A stretch of DNA of 64,000 nucleotides, from assembly GCA_017542145.1 (NCBI GenBank), contig JAFXXQ010000017.1, forward strand, positions 1 through 64,000. Reading direction: 5' to 3'. Shown in pieces: positions 37,693-47,192 of the stretch. The notes under the pieces were generated by a model. That model saw only the letters and a list, made by a program, of their open reading frames with translations, was not told the DNA's origin and made no database searches. This DNA is from Bacteroidaceae bacterium. Lineage in GTDB: Bacteria > Bacteroidota > Bacteroidia > Bacteroidales > Bacteroidaceae. Position 1 is the stretch's first letter. Every line of letters begins with the position of its first letter. Made by a program: the position numbers and the translations under genes.

Positions 37693-37824
37693 TTTCATTC
37701 CCCATCGGGCCGCCTTTTCATCCCAATGGACGGCAAAATTATTCCACTGGGCTGTGATTTTATTCCAATGCGTTACGATTTTATCCCAGTATTCTACAGA
37801 GCCATTCCAAGGGGCTGTGCGAAC
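37693..37824. repeat. Tandem array A (six 21-bp units)
   Basis: Units of the type TTTTATTCCAATGCGTTACGA. ATTCC/ATCCC starts at 37697, 37720, 37741, 37762, 37783 and 37804, so the last five are exactly 21 bp apart. The first half of each unit is conserved and the second half varies. Lies in the spacer between the giant gene and gyrA. One frame would read as heptads of the kind FIPMRYD-FIPVFYR, but no credible gene covers it. Confidence 0.75.
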
Positions 37825-37983
37825 ACGCAAAAGGGGCTTTTTGGGGAAAAAGGCTGTTATTTGGCGTATGACGGCACGGACATCTCAACTCGGCCTCCGT
37901 ACGGCAAAAACCGCAGCATCGAAAAAAAATGGCGTTAAATCGATTTTTTCGGAAAAAGTGTTGCAGGATTGAAAAAAAAGTTG

Positions 37984-37991
37984 TATCTTTG
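37984..37991 (+). promoter_or_regulatory. -7 box of gyrA
   Basis: TATCTTTG at 37984-37991, about 47 nt before ATG 38039. Confidence 0.65.
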
Positions 37992-38038
37992 CAGAGTTAA
38001 ACAGATAATATAAATTGATAGCTGAAGATTGAAGATAT

Positions 38039-40570
38039 ATGATACTTGAACAAGACAGAATCGTAAAAGTCAACATCGCGGAGGAGATGCGCTCGTCGTA
38101 CATCGACTACTCCATGTCCGTCATCGTCAGCCGTGCCCTACCCGACGTCAGGGACGGCCTGAAGCCGGTGCATCGCCGTATCCTATATAGTATGTTGGAG
38201 CAGGGTAACACCTCCGACAAGGGCTACCGCAAGAGCGCCCGAACGGTGGGCGACGTGATGGGTAAGTACCACCCCCACGGCGACAGTTCCATCTACGGCG
38301 CATTGGTGCGTATGGCTCAGGACTGGGCCATGCGCTATACGCTGGTGGACGGTCAGGGCAACTTCGGCAGCATCGACGGCGACGCCCCTGCTGCCATGCG
38401 TTACACCGAGGCCCGACTGGAAAAAATGGGCGAGGAAATGATGCAGGATCTCTACAAGGATACCGTCGACTTCCAGCCCAACTACGACGACAAGGACACC
38501 GAGCCCACCGTACTCTCCACCCGCATCCCCGGCCTGCTCGTCAACGGTGCCACAGGCATCGCCGTCGGCATGGCCACCAACATGCCCACGCACAACCTGG
38601 GCGAAGTTATCGACGGATGCGTCGCCTATATCGATAATCCCGACATCACCGTCGAAGAGCTGATGCACTTCGTGAAAGCTCCCGACTTCCCCACCGGAGC
38701 CTATATCTATGGCCTCAGTGGCGTGCGCGAAGCCTATGAGACAGGCCGCGGACGCATTGTTATGCGCGCCAAGACAGAGATAGAAGTCACACCCACGCAC
38801 GAGAAAATCGTCGTCACGGAAATTCCCTATAACGTCAACAAACGCGAACTCATCGAATACATCGCTGCCCTGGTGAGCGACAAACGCATCGAAGGCATCA
38901 GCAATGTCAACGACGAGAGCGACAAGGAGGGCATGCGAATCGTCATCGACCTGAAACGCGACGCAAATTCAGGCGTGGTGCTGAACAAGCTGTTCAAGAT
39001 GACCCAGATGCAGGCCGCATTCAACGTCAACGCCGTCGCCCTCGTCCATGGGCGCCCCAAGGTATTGACACTCAAGGATTGCATCCGCTACTTTGTCGAA
39101 CACCGCCATGACGTCACCATCCGCCGCACGAAGTACGACCTGCGCAAAGCCCAGGAACGTGCCCATCTGGTGGAAGCACTCATCATTGCCTCTGACAACA
39201 TCGACGAGGTCGTCCACATCATCAAGAGCGCCAAGACACCACAGGATGCCATCGCTAGCCTCATGGAGCGCTTCACACTCGACGAGGTGCAGGCCAAGTA
39301 CGTCGTCGAAATGCGCTTGCGCCAGCTGACAGGCCTTATGCAGGAACAGCTCCACGCCGAGTACGAGGAGCTGATGCGCCAGATCGAGTATCTCCAGCGC
39401 GTCCTCGAAGACGACGAGCTCTGCAAGCAGATCATGAAGGACGAACTTATCGAAGTAAAGGAAAAATACGGCGACGAACGCCGCACCGTGGTCGTGCCCG
39501 CAGCGGGCGACTTCAACCCCGAGGACTTCTATGCCGACGACGAGATGGTCATCACCATCAGCCATTGCGGCTACATCAAGCGCACGCCCCTCACCGAGTT
39601 CCGCGCACAAGGCCGAGGAGGCATCGGCATCAAGGGTAGCGACACCAAGGACGAAGACTTCATCGAGCACATCTACAACACCACCAACCACAATTACATG
39701 CTCTTCTTCACCGAGAAGGGACGCTGCTATTGGCTGAAGGTGTACGACATCCCCGAAGGCACACGTCAGAGCAAGGGACGTGCCATCCAGAACATCCTCA
39801 ACCTCGAGGCCGACAACAAGATTACGTCGTTCATCAACGTGCGCAACCTTAACGACGCCGAGTTTGTAAACAGCCATTACCTCATCTTCCTCACGAAGTT
39901 CGGCACCGTCAAGAAGACCTGCCTCGAGGCCTATAGCCGTCCGCGACAGATGGGCGTCAACGCCATCAACATCGAGGAAGGCGACCGCGTCATCAGCGTC
40001 GCCCTTACCGACGGCCATCAGGAAATCATCATCGCCACCCGCGAAGGCAAGGCCATCCGCTTCCCCGAGGACACCGTCCGCCCCATGGGTCGCACCGCCA
40101 CCGGTGTACGAGGCGTCAGACTTGCCGGACCCGACGACGAAGCCATCGGCATGGTAGCCGTCAGCGACCCTGAGGCCGAGACTGTGCTCGTCGTCAGCGA
40201 AAACGGCTACGGCAAACGCTCCATCGTCAGCGAATACCGCTATACCAACCGTGGAGGAAAGGGTGTCAAGACCATCAACATCACCGAGAAGACCGGCAAG
40301 CTTGTCGCCATGAAGCTCGTCACCGACGACAACGACCTGATGATCATCAATAAGAGCGGTACCACCATCCGCCTCTCGATGACTGGCGTCAGTGTCATCG
40401 GACGAGCCACTCAAGGCGTCCGCCTCATCAACCTCGACAAACGAGGCGACACCATCGGCTCCGTCTGTGTGGTCGATACAGAAAAAGAGGAACCCACCGA
40501 AACGGATGAATCTTTAAACGCTAACGAAAACCCTGAGTCTAATGAAAGACAAGAGAACGAAACAGAATAA
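38039..40570 (+). CDS. gyrA: DNA gyrase subunit A
   Basis: Protein of 843 residues. With GyrB it introduces negative supercoils. The breakage-reunion domain starts [20 protein letters not shown]. The quinolone-determining region [17 protein letters not shown] has Ser at position 83 and Gly at 87, the usual sensitive-type Bacteroidetes residues. Catalytic Tyr122 is in AMRYTEARL. The C-terminal pinwheel domain has its GyrA-box-like [10 protein letters not shown] near residue 523. An acidic tail follows ([20 protein letters not shown]). A TPR gene follows 30 nt downstream. Confidence 0.97.
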   Translation: MILEQDRIVKVNIAEEMRSSYIDYSMSVIVSRALPDVRDGLKPVHRRILYSMLEQGNTSDKGYRKSARTVGDVMGKYHPHGDSSIYGALVRMAQDWAMRYTLVDGQGNFGSIDGDAPAAMRYTEARLEKMGEEMMQDLYKDTVDFQPNYDDKDTEPTVLSTRIPGLLVNGATGIAVGMATNMPTHNLGEVIDGCVAYIDNPDITVEELMHFVKAPDFPTGAYIYGLSGVREAYETGRGRIVMRAKTEIEVTPTHEKIVVTEIPYNVNKRELIEYIAALVSDKRIEGISNVNDESDKEGMRIVIDLKRDANSGVVLNKLFKMTQMQAAFNVNAVALVHGRPKVLTLKDCIRYFVEHRHDVTIRRTKYDLRKAQERAHLVEALIIASDNIDEVVHIIKSAKTPQDAIASLMERFTLDEVQAKYVVEMRLRQLTGLMQEQLHAEYEELMRQIEYLQRVLEDDELCKQIMKDELIEVKEKYGDERRTVVVPAAGDFNPEDFYADDEMVITISHCGYIKRTPLTEFRAQGRGGIGIKGSDTKDEDFIEHIYNTTNHNYMLFFTEKGRCYWLKVYDIPEGTRQSKGRAIQNILNLEADNKITSFINVRNLNDAEFVNSHYLIFLTKFGTVKKTCLEAYSRPRQMGVNAINIEEGDRVISVALTDGHQEIIIATREGKAIRFPEDTVRPMGRTATGVRGVRLAGPDDEAIGMVAVSDPEAETVLVVSENGYGKRSIVSEYRYTNRGGKGVKTINITEKTGKLVAMKLVTDDNDLMIINKSGTTIRLSMTGVSVIGRATQGVRLINLDKRGDTIGSVCVVDTEKEEPTETDESLNANENPESNERQENETE

Positions 40571-40600
40571 TTAACTCAATTAAAAAAATTGTATTACATC

Positions 40601-41890
40601 ATGAAAAAGGTATTATTAACGATCATGGCCGCCCTCGTCACGTTGGGCACGGCCTACGCACAGGATGCCAAGGCAGACAAGGCCGCAGCAAAGGCGCTGA
40701 AGGCTGAAATCAAGGAAGCCAACAAGACACTCAAGAAAGCCATGCAGATCTTGAGTTCTGAAGGAGGCGACATCAACGAAGCCCAGACCTACATCAATCA
40801 GGCATTGGAGAACAAGCACACCGTCTCCAATCCCGACACGTGGAACACCGCTGGACAAATCCAGGCCAAGTTCTACGACCGTGAAAATGAAAAGATGTAC
40901 CTCAAGCAGCCGTACAACGAAGACCTCTTCTTCGATGCTCTCAGCAAGATGTACACCTACTTTAACAAGTGCGACGAACTCGAAAGCCAGCCCAATGCCA
41001 AGGGCAAGGTCGTCCGCAAGTATCGCGATGCTAACGCTGAGCGCCTCTTCGGCATCCGTCCCAACCTCGTCAGCGGCGGCGTCACCTACTTCAACAAAGA
41101 CAATAACCAGAAAGCCTATGACCTCTTCTCGCAGTACATCGAGTCCGCCAACTATCCCATGCTCGCAAAGTACAACATCGCAGAGACCGACTCGTTCCTC
41201 ACCGTTGTCAGCTACTACGCATCACTCGCAGGCATGAAGATGGAGGACTACAACAAGGCCCTCAAGTACATCGACAACGCCCTTGACGACCCCGAAGTCG
41301 GCGAACAGGCCATGATGTACAAATGTATGTCCTACGCCAACATGGGCGACACCCTCACGTGGATTGAATGCCTCAAGGACGGCGTGCAGCGCTATCCCAG
41401 CAAGGAGTATTTCTATAGCAATCTTATCAGCTACTACAGCACCCACAACAAAGACGCTGAACTCATCGCCTTCGCTGATGAAATGCTCGAGAAAACGGGC
41501 CTCCCCATCTTCTCCTTCGTCAAAGGCTTTGTAGCCCAGAACGCCAAGAACTACGAAGAGGCCATCAAGTACTACAAGGATGTCATCGAGAAAGACCCCA
41601 ACTACACCGGTGCCTATCGTAACCTCGCTATCTGCTACTGCCAGATGGCACAGGACAAGAGCGACTCCATCTCCAACCTCAACATGAAGAGCAAGGAGTA
41701 CAAGGCCGGCATGGAGGAAGTCAAAGACTGGTATCGTCTTGCCCTGCCTCTTTACGAGAAGTTACGCGCCCTCGACGACGGCAGCGATCCCGATGTGAAA
41801 GTTGCATGGCAGAGTGGTCTCTACACCTGCTACTACATGCTTAACATGGGCAAGGAATTCGAGGAAATCGAGAAGCTGATGGGACTTTAA
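40601..41890 (+). CDS. Tetratricopeptide-repeat secreted protein
   Basis: About 429 residues with signal MKKVLLTIMAALVTLGTAYA. I chose ATG 40601; the TTG at 40589 lacks support. A Lys/Ala-rich helix follows, then TPR-type helices: YNKALKYIDNALDDPEVGEQAMMY, YEEAIKYYKDVIEKDPNYTGAYRN (two good TPR matches). Probably periplasmic scaffold. The order gyrA-TPR protein is common in Bacteroidetes. It ends at a strong palindromic terminator. Confidence 0.8.
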   Translation: MKKVLLTIMAALVTLGTAYAQDAKADKAAAKALKAEIKEANKTLKKAMQILSSEGGDINEAQTYINQALENKHTVSNPDTWNTAGQIQAKFYDRENEKMYLKQPYNEDLFFDALSKMYTYFNKCDELESQPNAKGKVVRKYRDANAERLFGIRPNLVSGGVTYFNKDNNQKAYDLFSQYIESANYPMLAKYNIAETDSFLTVVSYYASLAGMKMEDYNKALKYIDNALDDPEVGEQAMMYKCMSYANMGDTLTWIECLKDGVQRYPSKEYFYSNLISYYSTHNKDAELIAFADEMLEKTGLPIFSFVKGFVAQNAKNYEEAIKYYKDVIEKDPNYTGAYRNLAICYCQMAQDKSDSISNLNMKSKEYKAGMEEVKDWYRLALPLYEKLRALDDGSDPDVKVAWQSGLYTCYYMLNMGKEFEEIEKLMGL

Positions 41891-41932
41891 TCCCCCCACC
41901 TTCCCCACCTTACCGAACGAACCGTTTAGCAC

Positions 41933-41970
41933 AAGAGAGGATGTATCGCGATACATCCTCTCTTATTTTT
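41933..41970 (+). terminator. Terminator with perfect 32-bp palindrome
   Basis: AAGAGAGGATGTATCG and its exact reverse complement adjoin with no spacer (41933-41964), followed by ATTTTT. It ends the gyrA-TPR transcript. Confidence 0.85.
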
Positions 41971-41997
41971 CTCCTCTCGCATCAATGCCACGAAAAG

Positions 41998-42034
41998 AAG
42001 GATGTGCCTCTGAAAAGCACATCCTCTTTGTTTC
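41998..42034. terminator. Bidirectional hairpin after secG
   Basis: AGGATGTGC (41999-42007) / GCACATCCT (42017-42025) with a 9-nt loop. T-rich sequence follows on both strands (TCTTTTC reading minus, CTTTGTTTC reading plus), so it suits the end of the minus-strand operon as well. Confidence 0.65.
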
Positions 42035-42082
42035 GTTTGCCGCAATAGTGAGCGGCAGATACTGAACTAGGATTATCGTTGA

Positions 42083-42439
42083 TTAATCCTCCGAAGGAAC
42101 TTCTGCAGCAGGAGCCTCGGTTTCAGCAGCGGGAGCATCAAAACCGGGGACAGTCTGAGCGTTGGTAGCACTTTCGTTGATGGCGCGCTCCATGACGGCG
42201 CTACCCTCAGAAACATGATGCTTCAGTCCGTAGGCTGCCGTAATGCTAAGGACAACCATAATGCCACCGAGCACCCATGTAGTCTTCTCCAGAAAGTCCG
42301 TCGTCTTGCGGACACCCATTATCTGATTGGAAGAAGCAAATGCGGAAGCTAAACCACCACCCTTTGAATTCTGGATAAGAACAATCACACACATCAGTAT
42401 CGAAACGATAACGATAAGAATTACACTGATTAAGTACAT
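42083..42439 (-). CDS. secG: Preprotein translocase subunit SecG
   Basis: Protein of 118 residues with two membrane helices typical of SecG (LISVILIVIVSILMCVIVLI and TTWVLGGIMVVLSITAAYGL), joined by the conserved QNSKGGGLASAFASSNQIMGVRKTTDFLEK loop (in two segments). A Pro/Glu/Ala-rich tail follows. It stimulates SecYE-dependent export. Last gene of the rlmN-secG operon; 1 nt separates it from the upstream ORF. Confidence 0.92.
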   Translation of the reverse strand: MYLISVILIVIVSILMCVIVLIQNSKGGGLASAFASSNQIMGVRKTTDFLEKTTWVLGGIMVVLSITAAYGLKHHVSEGSAVMERAINESATNAQTVPGFDAPAAETEAPAAEVPSED

Positions 42440-42440
42440 T

Positions 42441-43145
42441 TTATTTTACCTTTTTTGATTGATTATTTCTAACTAATTTCTCTAAAAATCGAATTTGGTC
42501 TGCAAAGTAAATGCTTTTTTCTGGAAAATTCAAATAAAGTGACCGAATAATTGCAAGTGCACGGTCATATTTTTTTTGCTTGATGTAAATACGGGCTAAA
42601 GTTTCGGTCAAGAATTCGGGTTCAAGTTCCTCTTCGGAACCTTCAGATACCTCCTTCTTTTCGGGTATTTCGAGCGTTGCCGAGACATCTGCCACATCAA
42701 TCTCTTGAGAAGACTGTTCGGTTTCCGATGACAATCCGACTGTCGTCAAATAGTCGGTAGCCGTAGAGTCACCCGACGCGAGCGAATCGGATTCCACAGA
42801 AATCGTCTGAAGAAAATCGTCTATCAGGCTCATCGTATGATCAGTTGAGAGCCCCTTTACTTCACCTTCATCCGTTGTGACTTGTTCCGCTGTTTGCAGG
42901 CTCTCGCTATTCAGCCCGTTTACAAAACACCACAAGTCACGACGATCGGCCACGTAAAAGACGGAACGATGGAGTTCTGTATTAAAATCGGGGTCGTGAA
43001 GCAAATAAAGATTGCATAACAACAGCAGACGCGCCTTCTGGAAATAAGGATAGCGCGCAACGATGGTGCGAAGCTGATAAAGAGTAGTGCCATTCATCCG
43101 TTTAGGATGAATGATAAGTCCATTGATATAATCAGCGTTGCCCAT
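42441..43145 (-). CDS. Conserved protein with TPR-like C-terminus
   Basis: Protein of 234 residues without a signal peptide. The N-terminal part is helical (LYQLRTIVARYPYFQKARLLLL), the centre is acidic and low in order, and the C-terminal helices ARIYIKQKKYDRALAIIRSLYLNFPEKS look like a TPR. Its place between lptE and secG is conserved in Bacteroidetes, which suggests an envelope-assembly link, but the function is unknown. Confidence 0.65.
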   Translation of the reverse strand: MGNADYINGLIIHPKRMNGTTLYQLRTIVARYPYFQKARLLLLCNLYLLHDPDFNTELHRSVFYVADRRDLWCFVNGLNSESLQTAEQVTTDEGEVKGLSTDHTMSLIDDFLQTISVESDSLASGDSTATDYLTTVGLSSETEQSSQEIDVADVSATLEIPEKKEVSEGSEEELEPEFLTETLARIYIKQKKYDRALAIIRSLYLNFPEKSIYFADQIRFLEKLVRNNQSKKVK

Positions 43146-43153
43146 AGAATGAA

Positions 43154-43669
43154 TTACCAGTTTGCCACAGTGGCATTAAAAATCTGTTCGACAATCTCAT
43201 TAATCATTTGCTGAACGAGTTCCTCCTGCACATCGTTGAGTTGCTGGGTAGCATCAAACTCACGCGTTGCCGAGAACGACTTCTCAAAATCTTCCGTATG
43301 ATTTTTCGTGTTCTCAAAGGCTACCTTAACCGTCATCTTCAGCTGTACCATTGCCGAGAAGCCATCCGACGAAACCGACTTGTTGAGCTGATCGTAGCCC
43401 GTTATCTCGCCCTTCAGCATCAAGTCGCCATTGCGAGAAATCTGCTTGAGTTTTGTCTGCCGGGCATAGATATCGGTAAGCGACAAGTTGAACATACTCT
43501 CCATCGGGCCCCATTGGAAAAGCGCACGATTGGCAAAATTCTCAATGGTAATGGACTTCACCTCATTATAATTAATGGATGCACCGTTGAATTTGTACTG
43601 GATAGTACACGATGCAAGCATCAACAGCATGAAGAGCACGCTAAGGAGTATGGAGCATTTGGACTTCAT
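43154..43669 (-). CDS. lptE: LptE-family LPS assembly lipoprotein
   Basis: Protein of 171 residues. Signal with lipobox (MLLMLASC), then the Bacteroidetes LptE pattern: CTIQYKFNGASINYNEVKSI, IENFANRALFQWGPM, a beta-rich middle and a helix QLNDVQEELVQQMINEIVEQIF. LptE plugs the LptD barrel in the outer membrane. It sits next to the sigma-54 activator gene (3 nt), as in related genomes. Confidence 0.85.
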   Translation of the reverse strand: MKSKCSILLSVLFMLLMLASCTIQYKFNGASINYNEVKSITIENFANRALFQWGPMESMFNLSLTDIYARQTKLKQISRNGDLMLKGEITGYDQLNKSVSSDGFSAMVQLKMTVKVAFENTKNHTEDFEKSFSATREFDATQQLNDVQEELVQQMINEIVEQIFNATVANW

Positions 43670-43672
43670 CTA

Positions 43673-44929
43673 TCAAAAATCACTTATTTGCAATGCTTTG
43701 ATTTTACGATAGAGCGTACGCTCGGAGATGCCAAGATCCTTTGCTGCATCTTTGCGCCTCCCGCGATGACGCTCAAGTGCACGACGGATAAGTTCACGCT
43801 CACCATCTTGGATGGAAAGCGTCTCCTCTACTGTCTCAGCCTCTTCGCCTCCGATGGATGAATGCTGAAGCCCCCCCGTACCATTTATTGGAGCCCTATA
43901 AGCCGTATCTCCCACGAAAGAGCCAGAGATATCAATAGTGGTAGCTTTGGGTTCTTGCGGGAACTCAGATCTAGGCATGTCGGCTGCCTTGTTATTCATC
44001 AGTTCGTTCAACTGCTCACGCAACTGTGCCACTTCACGACGTGTATCATACAGAATCTGAATAAAAATCTGCCGTTCGTTGGCATACGAACTATCCTTCT
44101 GGTTCTCATCCATGCCGAATGACACAGGAAGATTTTTTGCAACAGGAGGCAAATAGTCATCCAGTATATCGGCAGTAATCTCGCGCTGTTCAGATAACAG
44201 AGATATCTGCTCCGTGACATTCTTCAGCTGACGGACATTTCCCGGCCACGGATAAGACTGCAGCTTCTCCTTAGCCTCCTCCGTAAGATGAATACCAGGA
44301 AGAGTGTACTTCTCTGCAAATTCGAAGGCAAACTTCCGGAACAGCAATTCGATATCTTTAGGGCGCTCACGCAAGGCAGGAACACGAATGGGGATGGTGT
44401 TTAGGCGATAGTAAAGATCCTGACGAAAACGCCCTTTGGCGATGGCATCCGACAAATCGACGTTCGTTGCTGCCACAATACGCACATTTGTCTTTTCCAC
44501 CTTCGAGGAGCCTACCTTTATATATTCGCCTGATTCCAGCACACGCAACAGACGAGCCTGCGTAGACATCGGCAATTCACCTATCTCATCCAGGAAAATC
44601 GTTCCTCCATCTGCCTCGGCAAAGTAGCCGTTTCGTTCGCTTATAGCACCTGTAAAGGCTCCCTTCTCATGGCCAAAAAGTTCTGAGTCAATCGTTCCTT
44701 CGGGAATGGCTCCGCAGTTGACTGCAATATACTTATTGTGCTTGCGGGCACTATTCTGATGAATGATTTTGGGAAAATGTTCTTTACCGACACCACTCTC
44801 GCCCGTGATAAGGACTGAGAGGTCGGTTGAAGCGACAAGCAAAGCCACGTCAATAGCACGCAACAACTCAGGCGAATTTCCGATTACGCCGAAGCGTTGT
44901 TTCGTCTCCTGTATCTTTTGACTGTTCAT
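43673..44929 (-). CDS. Sigma-54-dependent transcriptional activator without receiver domain
   Basis: Protein of 418 residues. The AAA+ domain starts almost at once: GESGVGKE (Walker A), GAFTGA (contact with sigma-54, intact), GGTIFLDEIGELP (Walker B), then R-finger region DLYYRLNTIPI. A linker follows and then a Fis-type HTH (RRKDAAKDLGISERTLYRKI). With only about 15 residues before the AAA+ domain there is no sensory or phospho-receiver domain. Its start overlaps the pdxA stop (ATGA), so the two are translationally coupled. Targets unknown. Confidence 0.9.
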   Translation of the reverse strand: MNSQKIQETKQRFGVIGNSPELLRAIDVALLVASTDLSVLITGESGVGKEHFPKIIHQNSARKHNKYIAVNCGAIPEGTIDSELFGHEKGAFTGAISERNGYFAEADGGTIFLDEIGELPMSTQARLLRVLESGEYIKVGSSKVEKTNVRIVAATNVDLSDAIAKGRFRQDLYYRLNTIPIRVPALRERPKDIELLFRKFAFEFAEKYTLPGIHLTEEAKEKLQSYPWPGNVRQLKNVTEQISLLSEQREITADILDDYLPPVAKNLPVSFGMDENQKDSSYANERQIFIQILYDTRREVAQLREQLNELMNNKAADMPRSEFPQEPKATTIDISGSFVGDTAYRAPINGTGGLQHSSIGGEEAETVEETLSIQDGERELIRRALERHRGRRKDAAKDLGISERTLYRKIKALQISDF

Positions 44930-46023
44930 TGCTGCTCTTCGATGGAGTCGAGTTTCAGTTTGTCACTATCGTCACGTCTGTCGAAGAAGGTCTTGCGCAG
45001 AGGATTACGATGCACAGCCTTCTCGTTACGACGCAAGCGGAAGACATCGATAGCCTGATAAATGGCGTTGCGGAACGAAGCCTCAGAAGCCTCGTTCTTG
45101 CCCGTAATGTCATAGGCTGTTCCATGATCGGGCGACGTGCGGACGAGGGGCAGCCCTGCCGTATAGTTGACGCCTTCGTCCATTGCCAAGAGCTTGAATG
45201 GAATAAGTCCCTGATCATGATACATGGCGATAATGGCGTCGAACTTAGTGTAAGCGCCGGAGCCCCAGAATCCGTCGGGAGAGAACGGACCAAAGCAGAG
45301 AGCGCCCTCAGCACGAGCTTCGGCTATGGCAGGACTGATGACCTCCTGCTCCTCCTTGCCCAGCAAACCCTCGTCGCCTGCATGGGGATTGAGTGCCAAA
45401 ACTCCGATACGGGGTGACGAGAGGGCGAAATCCTCTTTCAGGGAACGAGACAGGAGAGTAATCTTTTCCTTCACAAGCTCCTTGGTTATCAGCGAGGGAA
45501 CTTTGCTCACAGGTTCATGGGCGGTAACAAGTGCCACACGCAAATTGTCCTTCACAAACATCATCAGCGCCTTACTCCCCTCCCCGATTCGCTCTTCGAG
45601 GTATTCGGTATGTCCATTAAAGTGGAACGAGTCTGACTGAATGGTGCTCTTGTCAATAGGAGCCGTGACGAGCACATCGTACCCTCCCTTCTTCCAATCA
45701 TCCACCGCTTTCTCAAGGGCATCCAAAGCTGCCTTTCCAGCCTCTGCCGAAGGACGTCCAAGCTCTACCTTCACCTCCTCTTCGTTGCAGTTGATGACGT
45801 TAATGCGTCCATCGACGATTTCTGAAGGATTGTTGATGATGGTAAACGTCACGGGCAAATCCAACGCCTTGCGATGATACGTCATAATTTTCGGCGAACC
45901 GTAGATGATGGGCGTACAGATGTCCAGCATAGTCGGGTCGGAAAAAGTTTTCAGAATGACTTCATAGCCGATTCCGTTGACGTCACCCTGCGTAATGGCG
46001 ACTCTTATTCTCTGGTTTTCCAT
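44926..46023 (-). CDS. pdxA: 4-hydroxythreonine-4-phosphate dehydrogenase
   Basis: About 365 residues: IRVAITQGDVNGIGYEVILK, FNGHTEYLEER, ALNPHAGDEGLLGKEE, FDAIIAMYHDQGLIPFKLLA and RTSPDHGTAYDITGK. The metal-binding His residues are visible in the GHTE, NPHAGD and YHDQG segments. NAD-dependent step of pyridoxal phosphate synthesis. I chose ATG 46023 (MENQRIRVAITQGD) because upstream in-frame codons lie in the previous gene's spacer. Operon member. Confidence 0.95.
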   Translation of the reverse strand: MENQRIRVAITQGDVNGIGYEVILKTFSDPTMLDICTPIIYGSPKIMTYHRKALDLPVTFTIINNPSEIVDGRINVINCNEEEVKVELGRPSAEAGKAALDALEKAVDDWKKGGYDVLVTAPIDKSTIQSDSFHFNGHTEYLEERIGEGSKALMMFVKDNLRVALVTAHEPVSKVPSLITKELVKEKITLLSRSLKEDFALSSPRIGVLALNPHAGDEGLLGKEEQEVISPAIAEARAEGALCFGPFSPDGFWGSGAYTKFDAIIAMYHDQGLIPFKLLAMDEGVNYTAGLPLVRTSPDHGTAYDITGKNEASEASFRNAIYQAIDVFRLRRNEKAVHRNPLRKTFFDRRDDSDKLKLDSIEEQQ

Positions 46024-46057
46024 TTTTATCTCAAATAATTGTAATTTGTCAAATTGT

Positions 46058-47188
46058 TTATTTGTTGGGTTTCTCAGGTGAAACGGAGATTTCATCAAGG
46101 CCGAAGGTGAAGTCCTCCACATTCTGCTCGTTGGGCAGGGCAAGGGTGTAGAGCGTTGCCTCCATCGTGCGGATGAGGTTGCGCTTCAGCGACTCGGGGG
46201 CATAGACAAAGCCCTCGACAACCACCACGCGGTTATTGGCTACATCCACGCGGCTGTGCGAGACAAACGGTCCGCCCATGTGGTCACCCTCCACGCGCCA
46301 GAGCCCACGGGCTATCTGAGCATATTCGCCATGCACGGTACCGTCGACGACATCCACAAACTTGTGCTGCGTGGACATGTAGCTGCCTTCAGGGCCGCCT
46401 GGAATGTTGGCTTTCATAACAGAGTCGCGCTTCTGCATGTAGTATTCCAGCGTAAAGGTCTTGGGACTGGTGTAGGGATAGGTGTAGATGACGAAGTTCA
46501 TGTCCTTCGTTCCACGATTGGTCGAGGCCCAGAAGAAGTCCTTGCCCTCTTTGAATTTGTTGAGTTCCACAGGAACCCACACCGTGCAGCCGAACATCTG
46601 CTCCACCTTCTCCGTCACAGTAGGATTATGGGTCCCTTCAAGATACTCCACCTGACGGTTGAACTCTGCGCGGTTGAAGAAGTCCAGCAATTGCTGCCCG
46701 TTCTTCCTCAGGAAGTCAGCAAGCTGGTCCTCGTCGTGTGCCTGCAGGGTCATCACCATCTGCCCGCGTGCATAGACGTTGCGGGTAAACTTGTATTTTG
46801 CTGACGAATAGATGGTCTGAATGTCCGTCTGGATGATGTTGCGGAACACCTTGAACATATTGCCGAAGTTTGAGGGGGCGATACGCGTCATGCGGAACTG
46901 CCGCTCAGGCTGAGCCACGCCAGGGAGGTCGGTATCGAGCACCTCGAATAGCGCGCGCCCCACAGGACGCTCCCATTGGGCATCGTCCATCAGGACAAGA
47001 AGCTCGTAGGGTGCGCCTCCGGCCTGGGGCTGGAGGGAAACTGTTTTCTTTTTCTTCTTGGCCTTATGCTTGACTCTCACTATCCTGCCCTTTCCCTCTG
47101 AGGAATCGGCATCTGAAGCGCTGCCCTTGGGCTGGCATCCGCCCAGCACGAGCATTATCGCTAATAGGAAGAATAACGTCTTTTTCAT
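46058..47188 (-). CDS. DUF4837 family lipoprotein
   Basis: Lipoprotein of 376 residues (lipobox VLGGC) with a Lys-rich stretch after the anchor. The DUF4837 body: YELLVLMDDAQWERPVGRALF, RNIIQTDIQTIYSSAKYKF, FNRAEFNRQVEYLEGTHNP, FFWASTNRGTKDMNFVIYTY, RGLWRVEGDHMGGPFVSHSR. Function unknown; widely conserved in Bacteroidetes beside rlmN and pdxA, as here. Confidence 0.85.
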   Translation of the reverse strand: MKKTLFFLLAIMLVLGGCQPKGSASDADSSEGKGRIVRVKHKAKKKKKTVSLQPQAGGAPYELLVLMDDAQWERPVGRALFEVLDTDLPGVAQPERQFRMTRIAPSNFGNMFKVFRNIIQTDIQTIYSSAKYKFTRNVYARGQMVMTLQAHDEDQLADFLRKNGQQLLDFFNRAEFNRQVEYLEGTHNPTVTEKVEQMFGCTVWVPVELNKFKEGKDFFWASTNRGTKDMNFVIYTYPYTSPKTFTLEYYMQKRDSVMKANIPGGPEGSYMSTQHKFVDVVDGTVHGEYAQIARGLWRVEGDHMGGPFVSHSRVDVANNRVVVVEGFVYAPESLKRNLIRTMEATLYTLALPNEQNVEDFTFGLDEISVSPEKPNK

Positions 47189-47192
47189 CTCT

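Noticed and set aside
37693-37824. CRISPR-like reading of the tandem arrays
   Set aside because: Units adjoin directly at 21-22 bp with no constant repeat/unique spacer pattern, and no cas genes are in the window.
37598-37972. Plus-strand ORF of 124 codons over array A
   Set aside because: It exists only because the 21-bp repeat units keep the frame. No family is recognised and no promoter box precedes it.
38969-40414. Long open frame on the minus strand inside gyrA (481 codons)
   Set aside because: It lies wholly antisense to gyrA, which has all family motifs. The product has no recognisable domains and arises from the GC-rich codon pattern of the real gene.
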